From assembly GCF_000332815.1 (NCBI RefSeq), contig NZ_AOFD01000042.1:1-40405 (forward strand): a stretch of 40,405 nt of DNA, written 5' to 3'. Shown one piece after another: positions 10,507 to 18,341 of this stretch. Below the pieces are notes generated by a model that had not been told where the DNA came from, did no database searches, and saw nothing but the letters and a program-made list of their open reading frames with translations. Source of the stretch: Arthrobacter nitrophenolicus. Lineage in GTDB: Bacteria; Actinomycetota; Actinomycetes; Actinomycetales; Micrococcaceae. Position 1 is the stretch's first letter; each line of letters opens with the position of its first letter. The translations under genes and the position numbers were made by a program.

Positions 10507-11192
10507 GCACCATGGGCACAATCACGGAGGGCAGCGCTCAACCGAACGGGCCTGCCGGAACTGTGACGGTGACGGGAACCGGGGGCGCGGAAGCGGCCCC
10601 TGACCTGACGCTCGTCACCCTGGGGGTGGAGACCCGGGCCGCTTCCGTCGATGCCGCTTATTCCGCTGCCGGCGCAGCCCTGGCGTCGGTTACGGAGGCC
10701 CTGCGCGCCGGGGGCGTGGCCGCCGCCGATGTCCAGTCGACGGGCCTGAACGTGCGGGCGGACTACGTGTGGCGCGAGGGCGAAGGACAGCAGGTGGCAG
10801 GCTATGTTGCCTCCAGCTCGCTTGGCGTCCGGCTGCGGGATGCCGCCGCCGTGTCCGGCCTGATCGGGGAAGCTGTCCGGGCAGGCGGCAACGCCGTTCG
10901 CCTCAACAGTCTTCACCTCACCCTTGCCGATGACTCGGCGGTTAGGGAGCGCGCCCGGGCGGCCGCCTGGGAAGACGCCCTGCAGGCCGCACGCCAGTTC
11001 GCCGCCCTGGCCTCGGCCGGGCTGGGACGTGTGCTGTCCGTGACCGAGCACGTCCCCGGACAAGTGCCTGTTCCCCTGGCTGGGTTCCAGCGCGCCAGCG
11101 CGGCCGAGTCCATCGCGGTGGAGCCCGGGACAAGCCGGGTGGAAACGGCGGTAACAGTGATGTGGGAACTGGCCAGCCTGGCGCCCGCCTGA
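10503..11192 (+). CDS. SIMPL domain (DUF541) protein
   Basis: This 229-residue protein has the SIMPL/DUF541 pattern: GTVTVTGTGGAEAAPDLTLV near the start, paired alternating strands, DVQSTGLNVRADYVW, a GYVASSSLGVRLRD strand and a C-terminal SRVETAVTVMWEL. The family (BP26/YggE-like) is linked to envelope stress but its biochemistry is unclear. No signal peptide is seen, so this member looks cytosolic. GTG 10503 is preferred because GGAAG lies seven bases upstream and it overlaps the previous stop as GTGA; ATG 10512 is the alternative. Confidence 0.85.
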   Translation: MSTMGTITEGSAQPNGPAGTVTVTGTGGAEAAPDLTLVTLGVETRAASVDAAYSAAGAALASVTEALRAGGVAAADVQSTGLNVRADYVWREGEGQQVAGYVASSSLGVRLRDAAAVSGLIGEAVRAGGNAVRLNSLHLTLADDSAVRERARAAAWEDALQAARQFAALASAGLGRVLSVTEHVPGQVPVPLAGFQRASAAESIAVEPGTSRVETAVTVMWELASLAPA

Positions 11193-11203
11193 GCCTGCCG
11201 GCT

Positions 11204-11232
11204 TTGACATTCATTCGAACATGTTTTCGAAT
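11204..11232 (+). promoter_or_regulatory. SOS-type promoter of the radical SAM gene (TTGACA, LexA box, TCGAAT)
   Basis: A consensus -35 TTGACA (11204-11209) is followed after 17 bases by TCGAAT (11227-11232). A LexA box, TCGAAC-ATGT-TTTCGA (11215-11230), lies between them and differs from the actinobacterial consensus TCGAAC-N4-GTTCGA at one base. The predicted transcription start is ATG 11239 itself, giving a leaderless message that LexA would block. Confidence 0.75.
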
Positions 11233-11238
11233 AGGGGC

Positions 11239-12343
11239 ATGAGATGGGACGCCCAAGCACTGGTTCCGGCTCCGGCCGCGGAGGCCGCGGGGCCCGGTCC
11301 CGCCCTCCTCCCGCTGGCGGGGCTGGTCCGCTCGGTGACCACTCCGGAATTCGCCGGCATCACCTTCCATGAGGTCACCGCAAAATCGGTGCTCAACAAG
11401 GTTCCGGCAGGTTCGCGCATGCCCTTTGAATGGACGGTGAACCCTTACCGCGGCTGCAGCCATGCGTGCGTCTACTGCTTCGCCCGCAAGAGCCACACGT
11501 ACCTGGATTTCGACGCCGGCCTGGACTTTGACAGCCAGGTGGTAGTCAAGGTGAATGCGGCTGAAGTCCTCCGCAAGGAACTGGCCAAACCCTCGTGGAC
11601 ACGGCAACAGGTGGCGCTCGGCACCAACACGGACCCCTACCAGCGGGCCGAGGGACGCTACAGGCTCCTGCCCGGCATTATCTCGGCACTTGCCGATTCA
11701 GGCACTCCCCTGTCCATCCTTACCAAAGGCACGCTACTGGCGCGGGATATCCCGCTGCTGAAGAGTGCTGCCACCCAGGTTCCGGTGGGCCTCGGAATAT
11801 CGCTGGCCATGACCACCGAGGCGTTGTCCGAAGCAATCGAGCCGGGGACGCCGGGCCCGCGGGCTCGGCTCAAGCTGGTGAGCCGGCTTCGTGAGGCGGG
11901 GCTCCCCTGCGGAGTGATGGCCATGCCCATCCTTCCCTGGCTTTCGGACAGCGATGAGGCGCTGGACGCGCTCTTCGCCTCGCTGGCTGCAGCGGGCGCC
12001 ACGGGCGTGACCGCCGGCGCCCTGTACCTGAAGCCGGGCACCCGCGAATGGTTCCTGAAATGGCTGGCCGCAAATCACCCCGCTGGTGGGCCGCTACCGG
12101 CAGTTGTACGGCACCGGATCCTACGCGTCCAAGGAGTACCGGGGCTGGCTTGCCGGGAAGGTCCGCTACTTCAAGGCCAGGCACGGCTTCACGCATTCCT
12201 CGGGATTCAGCCACCGGGACCTCGACGATCCCCGCGGCGAAGAAGCCGAGTATCCGGCAGGGATCATTCCGGAAGCGCCAGGAAGCCAGGCGCCGGGACC
12301 GGTCCGGTCCGGCGGACAGGCCGGGCAGCCAACCCTTTTCTAG
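11239..12343 (+). CDS. Rv2578c-family radical SAM protein, frameshifted in this sequence
   Basis: This is a radical SAM enzyme of the spore-photoproduct-lyase-like/Rv2578c group, about 368 residues when repaired. The 4Fe-4S motif is RGCSHACVYCFAR, followed by GTNTDPYQRAEG and LSILTKGTLLARD. The frame is lost at about 12082 inside HPALVGRYRQLYG (two bases missing, or one extra); the C-terminal frame continues with GSYASKEYRGWLAGKVRYF to the stop at 12343. ATG 11239 (MRWDAQ) is chosen over ATG 11221, which lies inside the LexA box. The promoter suggests induction by DNA damage, consistent with a DNA repair role, though the substrate is unknown. Its stop shares CTAG with the convergent NUDIX gene. 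Confidence 0.82.
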
Positions 12344-12789
12344 GTCCGGCCGCCGCCGGCAGGCACTGACACCGTATCGAGCAGCGCGCGGACAATCGGG
12401 AAGTCCGCGGGGATCCAAGGCAGGCCAAGCACCGCCGCCGGATCGGCAAGCGGCAGCCACCGAAGTTGATCGTGGTCTTCCAGGGGCCGCGGCTCTCCAC
12501 GGGTAACCTCGGCGAACCACACCCGCATGGCGGCGCGCTCGTTCAGTGGCCAGCCGTTGGCATCCGGGGCGGGCAACTCGTTACCCAGCCGGACCTCCAC
12601 GCCCAGCTCCTCGAGCAGTTCCCGCACGAGTGCCGTCTCGGCGTCCTCGCCCGGCTCCACCTTGCCGCCCGGGAATTCCCACATGCCTGCAAGGCTTTCC
12701 GGCGCGCTGCGCCGGGCCACCAGCAGCATGGCCGGTTCAGCCAGGCTGTCCACGATGGCTCCGCCCACCACCCGTATCAGTTCAGTCAC
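12340..12789 (-). CDS. NUDIX hydrolase, MutT-like (d)NTP pyrophosphohydrolase
   Basis: This 149-residue protein probably removes damaged nucleotides. The NUDIX box reads GGKVEPGEDAETALVRELLE followed by ELGV, matching GX5EX7REUXEEXGU. WEFPGG precedes it and DHDQLRWLPLAD is the usual MutT C-terminal element. The start is GTG 12789; TAGAAT (12796-12801) ends six bases upstream, so the gene is probably leaderless with its own promoter. It converges on the radical SAM gene, and the two stops share CTAG. Two nucleic-acid repair-type genes thus lie side by side, but no SOS box was found for this one. Confidence 0.9.
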   Translation of the reverse strand: MTELIRVVGGAIVDSLAEPAMLLVARRSAPESLAGMWEFPGGKVEPGEDAETALVRELLEELGVEVRLGNELPAPDANGWPLNERAAMRVWFAEVTRGEPRPLEDHDQLRWLPLADPAAVLGLPWIPADFPIVRALLDTVSVPAGGGRT

Positions 12790-12952
12790 CGCCCCATTCT
12801 ATGGGGGACAATGGAAGCACCCGGAGTTCCTCCCGCCGGGCCGGGGAATACAGTCATCCCCTCCGGGGTTTCCGCCTCCGGACCCCGTCCTTCCCGCCCC
12901 ATCGCCGTGGCAGCACCAGTTCCGTCAGCAACCCCTTTTGAAAAGCAGGCAC

Positions 12953-14161
12953 ATGAGCAGCGCCCTTTCCACGTCCACGGCAGCCCCCGCCACCTCCCAC
13001 AACCTGGCCATGGCCATCATTGCCCTTGCCATGGGCGGCGTGGGCATCGGCGTCACCGAATTCACCATGATGGGCCTGCTGAAGGAGGTGGAACAGGGCC
13101 TGGGCATCAGCACCCCCGAAGCCGGGCACCTCATCTCCGCCTATGCCCTGGGCGTGGTGGTGGGGGCGCCACTGCTCGCCGCCGTGGGCGCCAGGCTTCC
13201 GCGCAAGCATCTTGCCCTCGGCCTGATGCTGTTCTTTACTGTGGCGAACCTGACGTCCTTCCTGGCGCCGGACTACGGGACCATGCTGGTGTCCCGCTTC
13301 GCTGCCGGCCTGCCCCACGGCGCCTTTTTCGGCGTCGCTGCGGTGATCGCCGCTTCCCTGGTTCCGCCCACCAGGCGCGGCTGGGCCATCTCCATGGTGA
13401 TGGCGGGGCTCAGCATCTCCAACGTGGTTGGGGTACCGTTCGCCACCTGGCTGGGCCAGACCTACGGCTGGCGGCTGCTCTTTGTCCTGGTCGGTCTCAT
13501 CGGCCTGCTGACCCTGGCCCTGGTATGGCGGTTCGTCCCGTTCCAGGCAGCCCACCCCGACGCGAGCATCATCCGGGAACTCGGTGCGCTCAAGCGGCTC
13601 CAGGTGTGGCTGGCAATCCTGATCGGCGTGGTGGGATTCGGCGGTTTCTTCGCCACCTACACCTACATCGCGCACACCATGACCCTGGTGGCCGGAATCC
13701 CGTCCTCCTTGATTCCCGTGGTGGTGGCGCTCTACGGGCTTGGCATGGTGGCCGGAAACATCGTGGGCGGGCGGATCGCTGACAAGTCGGTCATGGGCAC
13801 CCTCTACAAGGTGCTGCCGGCCATCTCAGTGGCCCTGGTGGTCTACGCCGTCGCCGCACACTGGCCATGGTCGGCTTTTGCCATGGTGTTCGTGGTGGGC
13901 GCGTCCGGGTCCATGCTGATCCCCGCCCTGCAGACCCGGCTGCTGGACGCCTCCCCGGATGCCCCCTCGCTGGCGTCGTCGCTGAACCACGCCGCCCTGA
14001 ACGTCGCCAATGCCCTGGGCGCCTTCCTGGGCGGCCTGGTCATCGCGCTGGGTTGGGGCTACGTGGCCCCTGCCCTGGTTGGCGCCGTCCTCGCGATCCT
14101 GGGACTCGGCGTCGCCCTTCTCAGCGGCATGCTGGAACGCCGGAAGCCCCTGGCTGCCTAA
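12953..14161 (+). CDS. MFS transporter, DHA1-like drug or sugar efflux permease
   Basis: This 402-residue membrane protein has about twelve hydrophobic segments. Features of the arabinose-efflux/DHA1 group are GIGVTEFTMMGLLKEVE in helix 1, the loop 2-3 motif GARLPRKH, and FAAGLPHGAFFGVAAVIAA in helix 4-5. The second half begins near VWLAILIGVVGFGGFF. ATG 12953 was chosen because the open frame upstream is low-complexity and overlaps the divergent NUDIX gene; only a weak AGG precedes it. The substrate cannot be told from the sequence. Confidence 0.88.
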   Translation: MSSALSTSTAAPATSHNLAMAIIALAMGGVGIGVTEFTMMGLLKEVEQGLGISTPEAGHLISAYALGVVVGAPLLAAVGARLPRKHLALGLMLFFTVANLTSFLAPDYGTMLVSRFAAGLPHGAFFGVAAVIAASLVPPTRRGWAISMVMAGLSISNVVGVPFATWLGQTYGWRLLFVLVGLIGLLTLALVWRFVPFQAAHPDASIIRELGALKRLQVWLAILIGVVGFGGFFATYTYIAHTMTLVAGIPSSLIPVVVALYGLGMVAGNIVGGRIADKSVMGTLYKVLPAISVALVVYAVAAHWPWSAFAMVFVVGASGSMLIPALQTRLLDASPDAPSLASSLNHAALNVANALGAFLGGLVIALGWGYVAPALVGAVLAILGLGVALLSGMLERRKPLAA

Positions 14162-14387
14162 GCCGTGCCGTAACCCGAAGGAAATCCCACCGGCCTGCCC
14201 CGCATCGAGGGTCACGGAACAGCCTCCGCCCCGGCACCCCCTACGGGCTCCGGGGCCCTCCAACGCCCGCCGCCCGGGCTAAGGCGTTCCCCGGAAGCGG
14301 GTCAAAAGCCTGCTGACATCAAGGGGCCGTTATGTTAGCTTGAGGCTCATCGGGGCTATTAAATCCCGATAAACATAAGGAGGAGAC

Positions 14388-14663
14388 ATGGGTTTTCTTG
14401 CTTGGATTATTCTCGGCCTCATCGTGGGGGCCATCGTCAAGGCGGTCATGCCCGGACGGGTCGGCGGCGGTTGGGTCACCAGCCTGGTACTGGGCGTGGT
14501 GGGAGCCATCGTTGGCGGCTGGATCGGCAGCCTCCTGTTCAACCGGGGCGATCTGGCCTTCTTTGACCTCGGCACCTGGATTCTCGCAATCGTTGGCGGC
14601 CTTGTTGTTGCCGGCATCTACGGAGCCATCACCGGACGCGGAAAGGCCACCCGCGCACCCTGA
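14388..14663 (+). CDS. GlsB/YeaQ/YmgE family stress-response membrane protein
   Basis: This 91-residue protein consists of three glycine-rich membrane helices: FLAWIILGLIVGAIVKAVMPG, TSLVLGVVGAIVGGWIGSLL and TWILAIVGGLVVAGIYGAI. This is the transglycosylase-associated/GlsB pattern, often stress induced. A strong Shine-Dalgarno AGGAGG (14378-14383) fixes the ATG at 14388. The leader before it is AT-rich compared with the neighbourhood. A clear terminator follows at 14689-14713, so it is a single-gene unit. Confidence 0.92.
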   Translation: MGFLAWIILGLIVGAIVKAVMPGRVGGGWVTSLVLGVVGAIVGGWIGSLLFNRGDLAFFDLGTWILAIVGGLVVAGIYGAITGRGKATRAP

Positions 14664-14688
14664 TGCTCCCAGCTGGGATTCATTCACC

Positions 14689-14713
14689 AAGGCCCCGGAC
14701 AACCCGGGGCCTT
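14689..14713 (+). terminator. Rho-independent terminator after the GlsB gene
   Basis: The perfect 10-bp stem AAGGCCCCGG / CCGGGGCCTT has a 5-base loop and is followed by TATTTG. It starts 26 bases after the GlsB stop and also lies just past the end of the convergent RNA methyltransferase gene, so it may serve both. Confidence 0.85.
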
Positions 14714-14743
14714 TATTTGTGCCCGTTATCCCCCAACAGCGGA

Positions 14744-15651
14744 TCAGGTAGCGACTGAGGCCGGCTGCTGCGAACGCGCACTGGCATAGAGGCAGACCGT
14801 GGCGGCGGTGCCAAGGTTGAGGCTCTCGGCGGCACCGTAGACGGGAACGGCAACGCGGTGGTCGGCGAGTTCCAGCTCGTCCGGGGAGAGCCCCTGTGCT
14901 TCGTTGCCGAACAACCAGGCTGTGGGCGCGGCAAGGTCGTACGCGGATTCCGGACCGGCACCCGTCAGCCTCCGCCTGGCGTTCTCGTCCTGCAGCGCGT
15001 CCAGGTTCAGGGTGCCGTAGCCGTCCGCAGCCAGGATCCCGATTCCCCTGGCCTTGCAGGCGGCAGCAACTGCTGCAGCATCAGCCCCCAGCACCACCGG
15101 CAGGTGGAACAGGGAACCGGCCGTCGAGCGGACGGCCTTGGGGTTGTAGATGTCCACGCTGGACGCGGTGAGGACAACCGCGTCGGCACCGGCCGAGTCG
15201 GCCGCCCGCAGGACTGTTCCGGCGTTCCCCGGGTCCCGGACCTGGCAGAGCACCGCGATCAGGCGGGGGCCGGCGTCGAGCACTTCTTCCAGCGCCACGT
15301 CCAGGAAGCGGCACACGGCGATGATGCCTGCGGGTTGACCGTGTCCGCCATCGCGGCAAGGACCTCGTCCGTGGCGAGCCGGGCGTTGGTTCCCGCGGCC
15401 AGCTCCTCGAATTCCGGAAAGCGGTCCAGGCATGCCTCGCTGGCGAACACCTCGGAGACCACGCCCGGGGCTCCTGCGGCCAGGCGTTCCTGGTGCAGTT
15501 TCAATGCCTCGCGCACCGCCTGCGGTCCCTCGGCCAGGAAGTGCCCGCGCTTTAAACGTGCCGGGCGCCCTGCAAGCTTTGCCACGTCCCTGACCCGATC
15601 AGCTCGGGGGTTGGACAGTGGAAAGTCTTGCGGGCGCCCGGTTTTGTTCAT
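14744..15651 (-). CDS. TrmH/SpoU-family RNA 2'-O-methyltransferase, frameshifted in this sequence
   Basis: The corrected protein is 302 residues and probably methylates rRNA or tRNA ribose. The N-terminal substrate-binding part has KRGHFLAEGPQAVREAL; the SPOUT domain has AVLCQVRDPGNAGTVLRAAD, AVRSTAGSLFHLPVV and WLFGNEAQGLSPDELELAD, the knot motifs that bind AdoMet. One G is missing near 15327 (CAG-GCATC should be CAG-GGC-ATC), which splits the frame after ADTVNPQ. It starts at ATG 15651; TAGAGT (15658-15663) ends six bases upstream, so it probably has its own leaderless promoter although it follows rplT. Confidence 0.87.
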
Positions 15652-15712
15652 AGAAGAACTCTAGTGGCTGCTGCCACCGGTTCCTGAACTGCCCCTGGGA
15701 AGGGGCCAGGTG

Positions 15713-16105
15713 CTACTTGGCAGCAACAACCTTCTTGGCGGAGGTGTCGGCCGGCAGCGAGTCCTTGGCAACCTGGACCAGCGCAGCGAAAGCGTTGGCG
15801 TCGGAGACGGCCAGCTCTGCAAGCATGCGGCGGTCAACCTCAACTTCAGCAGCCTTCAGGCCCTGGATGAGGCGGTTGTAGGTCAGGCCGTTCGCGCGGG
15901 AAGCAGCGTTGATGCGCTGGATCCAGAGGCGGCGGAAGTCGCCCTTCTTCTTCTTGCGGTCGCCGTAGCTGTACACAAACGAGTGCAGCAGCTGCTCTTT
16001 TGCCTTGCGGTAGAGGCGCGACCGCTGTCCGCGGTAGCCCTTCGCCCGTTCAAGGACAACCCGGCGCTTCTTGTGGGCGTTGACCGCCCTCTTCACACGT
16101 GCCAC
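15713..16105 (-). CDS. rplT: 50S ribosomal protein L20
   Basis: This 130-residue protein binds 23S rRNA early in large-subunit assembly. The sequence [20 protein letters not shown] and [20 protein letters not shown] are diagnostic. It is the last gene of infC-rpmI-rplT. A modest hairpin (15689-15709, stem GCCCCT/AGGGGC, without a T-tract) follows the stop and may end the operon. Confidence 0.98.
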   Translation of the reverse strand: MARVKRAVNAHKKRRVVLERAKGYRGQRSRLYRKAKEQLLHSFVYSYGDRKKKKGDFRRLWIQRINAASRANGLTYNRLIQGLKAAEVEVDRRMLAELAVSDANAFAALVQVAKDSLPADTSAKKVVAAK

Positions 16106-16220
16106 GTGCGTACTCCTTCAAAATCTGATCCCAAGCATCTACTGCCGGAGTCCCGGCGGCCTGAGAAGGCTTTTTTACAGGTGGCAGGCACCAGTCAGTG
16201 CCAGCCAAAGAACTTGGAAA

Positions 16221-16415
16221 TTAGATGCCGAGCATCTTCCGGATGACCTTGGCGTCACCCTTGAAGACGATCTTGTCGCCGGCAAGGCGGCGGGTCAGAC
16301 GGCTGGACTTGTGCTCCAGGTAGTGGCGGCGGTTGGCCTGCTGGCGGCGCAGCTTGCCGCTGCCGGTCAGCTTGAAGCGCTTCTTAGCACCACTGTGGGT
16401 CTTCATCTTCGGCAT
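16221..16415 (-). CDS. rpmI: 50S ribosomal protein L35
   Basis: This 64-residue ribosomal protein begins [18 protein letters not shown] and ends [13 protein letters not shown] 16415 is fixed by the conserved N-terminus; an upstream in-frame ATG at 16490 would add an unrelated stretch. It lies between infC (120 bases upstream) and rplT (115 bases downstream) in the usual operon. Confidence 0.97.
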   Translation of the reverse strand: MPKMKTHSGAKKRFKLTGSGKLRRQQANRRHYLEHKSSRLTRRLAGDKIVFKGDAKVIRKMLGI

Positions 16416-16535
16416 GGGAACCGATCTCCTTACGTTTCCGCAGGCTATGCCTGCAGCTCTATCACGCAGCCGCCCCGTGAAGGGCGGCATGCTGGTTGCT
16501 GTCTGCCGTCGGGCGAAACCTACGGCAGCTGTGAA

Positions 16536-17516
16536 CTAAGTGGTCTTCTTGCCAGCCGGCTTCGGCACTGCCTTGGGGGCAGGGCGTGCAGCAGGCTTCG
16601 GCGCGGCAGGCCTGGCCACCGGCTTCGGCGGCGCAGGAACAGCTGCCGGCTTGGGAGCCGCAGCCGCCGGGGCGGCCTCGGGCTTTTCCGTTGCTGCCGG
16701 CTTGGGAGCCGGCGCGGCAGCCTTGGGGGCTTCCTGCTTCGGAGCCTCCTCCTGGGGTGCTTCCGCGGGTGCTTCGGCTGCGGCTGCAGGCTCGACGGCG
16801 GGAGCCGGCGTCTGCTCCGGAGCTTCGGCGGGTGCTTCCGCTTCAGTCGACGTCGTGAAACCTTCAGGCAGCAGGTCGGCCAGTGACTGCGTCATGGGTG
16901 CCTGGTCCTTGCCGGAAACGTCAATCCGGCCGGCTGCCTTGGCTTCGTTCTGCGCCTTTGCTTCAGCACGCTGCGTTGCGCGGCGGGCCTCGGCCTTGGC
17001 TTCAGCCTTGTTCTTCAGCGGGCCGACCACCATGACCATGTTCCGGCCGTCGATGCGGGGGCTGGACTCGACCACGCCCACCTCGGCGACGTCGTCGGCG
17101 AAGCGCTGGAGCAGGCGGATGCCCATTTCCGGGCGCTGCTGCTCACGGCCACGGAACTGGATCATGGCCTTGACCTTGTCCCCGGCACCGAGGAAGCGCA
17201 GTGCGTGTCCGCGCTTGGTCTCGTAGTCGTGGGTGTCGATCTTCAGGCGGAAACGGATTTCCTTCAGAACGGTGTTCGTCTGGTTCTTCCGGGCTTCACG
17301 TGCCTTGACCGCGGCCTCGTACTTGTACTTGCCGAAGTCCATCAGCTTGCACACCGGAGGCTTCGCCTGAGGTGCAACTTCAACGAGATCAAGGTCGGAC
17401 TCGGCAGCCAGACGCAGGGCATCCTCGATACGGACGATGCCTACCTGTTCACCTGCAGGGCCGACCAGCCGCACCTCGGGGACGCGGATACGCTCATTGA
17501 TTCTTGGCTCGCTAAT
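16536..17516 (-). CDS. infC: Translation initiation factor IF-3, ATT start, long Ala/Pro-rich C-terminal tail
   Basis: IF-3 checks start-codon pairing on the 30S subunit. Translation most likely begins at ATT 17516 ([14 protein letters not shown]), with AGGAGC about seven bases upstream; there is no ATG, GTG or TTG at a suitable place and the conserved N-terminus begins right here. A rare start lets IF-3 repress its own synthesis, as known in E. coli. The N-domain ends near [16 protein letters not shown] and the C-domain contains [12 protein letters not shown] and [12 protein letters not shown]. Residues from about 190 to 326 are an extra low-complexity tail rich in Ala, Pro, Glu and then Lys/Pro. 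The frame stays open upstream to 17765, but that part is not conserved-looking and overlaps the leader. Confidence 0.93.
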   Translation of the reverse strand: MSEPRINERIRVPEVRLVGPAGEQVGIVRIEDALRLAAESDLDLVEVAPQAKPPVCKLMDFGKYKYEAAVKAREARKNQTNTVLKEIRFRLKIDTHDYETKRGHALRFLGAGDKVKAMIQFRGREQQRPEMGIRLLQRFADDVAEVGVVESSPRIDGRNMVMVVGPLKNKAEAKAEARRATQRAEAKAQNEAKAAGRIDVSGKDQAPMTQSLADLLPEGFTTSTEAEAPAEAPEQTPAPAVEPAAAAEAPAEAPQEEAPKQEAPKAAAPAPKPAATEKPEAAPAAAAPKPAAVPAPPKPVARPAAPKPAARPAPKAVPKPAGKKTT

Positions 17517-17860
17517 GTTAAAGCTCCTGTTTTTGTTGTGGAATCCGGCAAATAGAGAAGGCCCCCAATTGCCGGAGCAATCGAAGGCCTCTTGGCGGCT
17601 GGTACATGCGGGCCCGCAACGGGACCACATGCATGGTTCCGGCGTACACCGGGGCCATGCCCAACCAGTACCCGGCAACCTTGAGTTCCGACAATGTTCG
17701 AGCGAACATTCGGAACAGCGGCTGACGCGGGTGGGAGAGAACTCCGCTTGCAAACTGCATGCCATTCTACAGAAAAAATTCCCGTCAGCGCGGAAAGCGC
17801 CGGTGGGAACCTGGTCTCTGAAATAACGACATCCAGTTGGTCTGTGTCAAGCTTACCAGT
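17517..17860 (-). promoter_or_regulatory. Structured leader and promoter region of infC-rpmI-rplT
   Basis: No conserved gene was recognised in these 344 bases. On the minus strand TAGAAT (17764-17769) is a possible -10 box, and TTGACA near 17844-17849 a possible -35 of a further upstream start. The leader holds a strong inverted repeat, AATGTTCG (17693-17700) and CGAACATT (17703-17710), flanked by TTCCG (17686-17690) and CGGAA (17711-17715). Nearer infC, CCGGCAA and TTGCCGG (about 17547-17577) and GGCC/GGCC segments could form alternative stems. An 80-codon open frame (17760 to 17518) ends one base before the infC ATT and may or may not be translated. Confidence 0.5.
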
Positions 17861-18247
17861 ATGAGCACGCCAGACAGTAATTCATACGTTTTCGACTCCG
17901 CCGGCTCCGGCGCCGATGTCTCCCAACAGATCCGGGATATTTCCGAGGTGCCGGCCATCGAGGTCATCACTACCGCCGCTGTCCACCTGATGAGCGCGGC
18001 CGCGGTCAAGCTTGGCCTTGCCGCCGAGGAAAACGCCGCGGAGCTGAAGGACCTGGACGAGGCGCGCAAGCTGATCACTGCCCTGGCGGGCCTGGTGACT
18101 GCCGCTGCACCTGAAATCGGTTCACAGCACGCAGGACCGTTGCGCGACGGGCTGCGCTCGCTTCAGCTTGCGTTCCGCGAAGAGTCCCTGATCCCGGACG
18201 CCCCGGGCAAGGGCCCGGGCGAGAAGTACACCGGGGCCGTCAACTAA
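17861..18247 (+). CDS. DUF1844 domain-containing protein
   Basis: This 128-residue cytosolic protein of unknown function has the DUF1844 core: EVPAIEVITTAAVHLMSAAA, VKLGLA and DLDEARKLITALAGLVTAAA. It is mostly helical. ATG 17861 (MSTPDSN) is preferred to an upstream ATG at 17837. It is divergent from infC, an arrangement common in actinobacteria. A perfect hairpin terminator follows at 18271-18309. Confidence 0.88.
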   Translation: MSTPDSNSYVFDSAGSGADVSQQIRDISEVPAIEVITTAAVHLMSAAAVKLGLAAEENAAELKDLDEARKLITALAGLVTAAAPEIGSQHAGPLRDGLRSLQLAFREESLIPDAPGKGPGEKYTGAVN

Positions 18248-18270
18248 GGCTGCATCCCCTCCGCACACCG

Positions 18271-18309
18271 CGACGGCGGGCCGACCCTCCCGGGGCCGGC
18301 CCGCCGTCG
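18271..18309. terminator. 13-bp hairpin terminator between convergent DUF1844 and MFS genes
   Basis: CGACGGCGGGCCG (18271-18283) pairs perfectly with CGGCCCGCCGTCG (18297-18309); GGCTTT follows on the plus strand. The T-tract is short, but position 24 bases after the DUF1844 stop and before the convergent MFS stop supports a bidirectional terminator. Confidence 0.75.
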
Positions 18310-18341
18310 GGCTTTAACGGAATGACGCTGATTGGGTTGGG

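Noticed and set aside
14228..14256. Terminator after the first MFS gene (GCCCCGG / CCGGGGC)
   Set aside because: The 15-base loop is long, there is no T-tract, and such GC pairs are common here by chance.
17686..17715. GTTCG-AG-CGAAC in the infC leader as a LexA box
   Set aside because: The half-sites are in reversed order and have a 2-base centre; the SOS box is CGAAC-N4-GTTCG.
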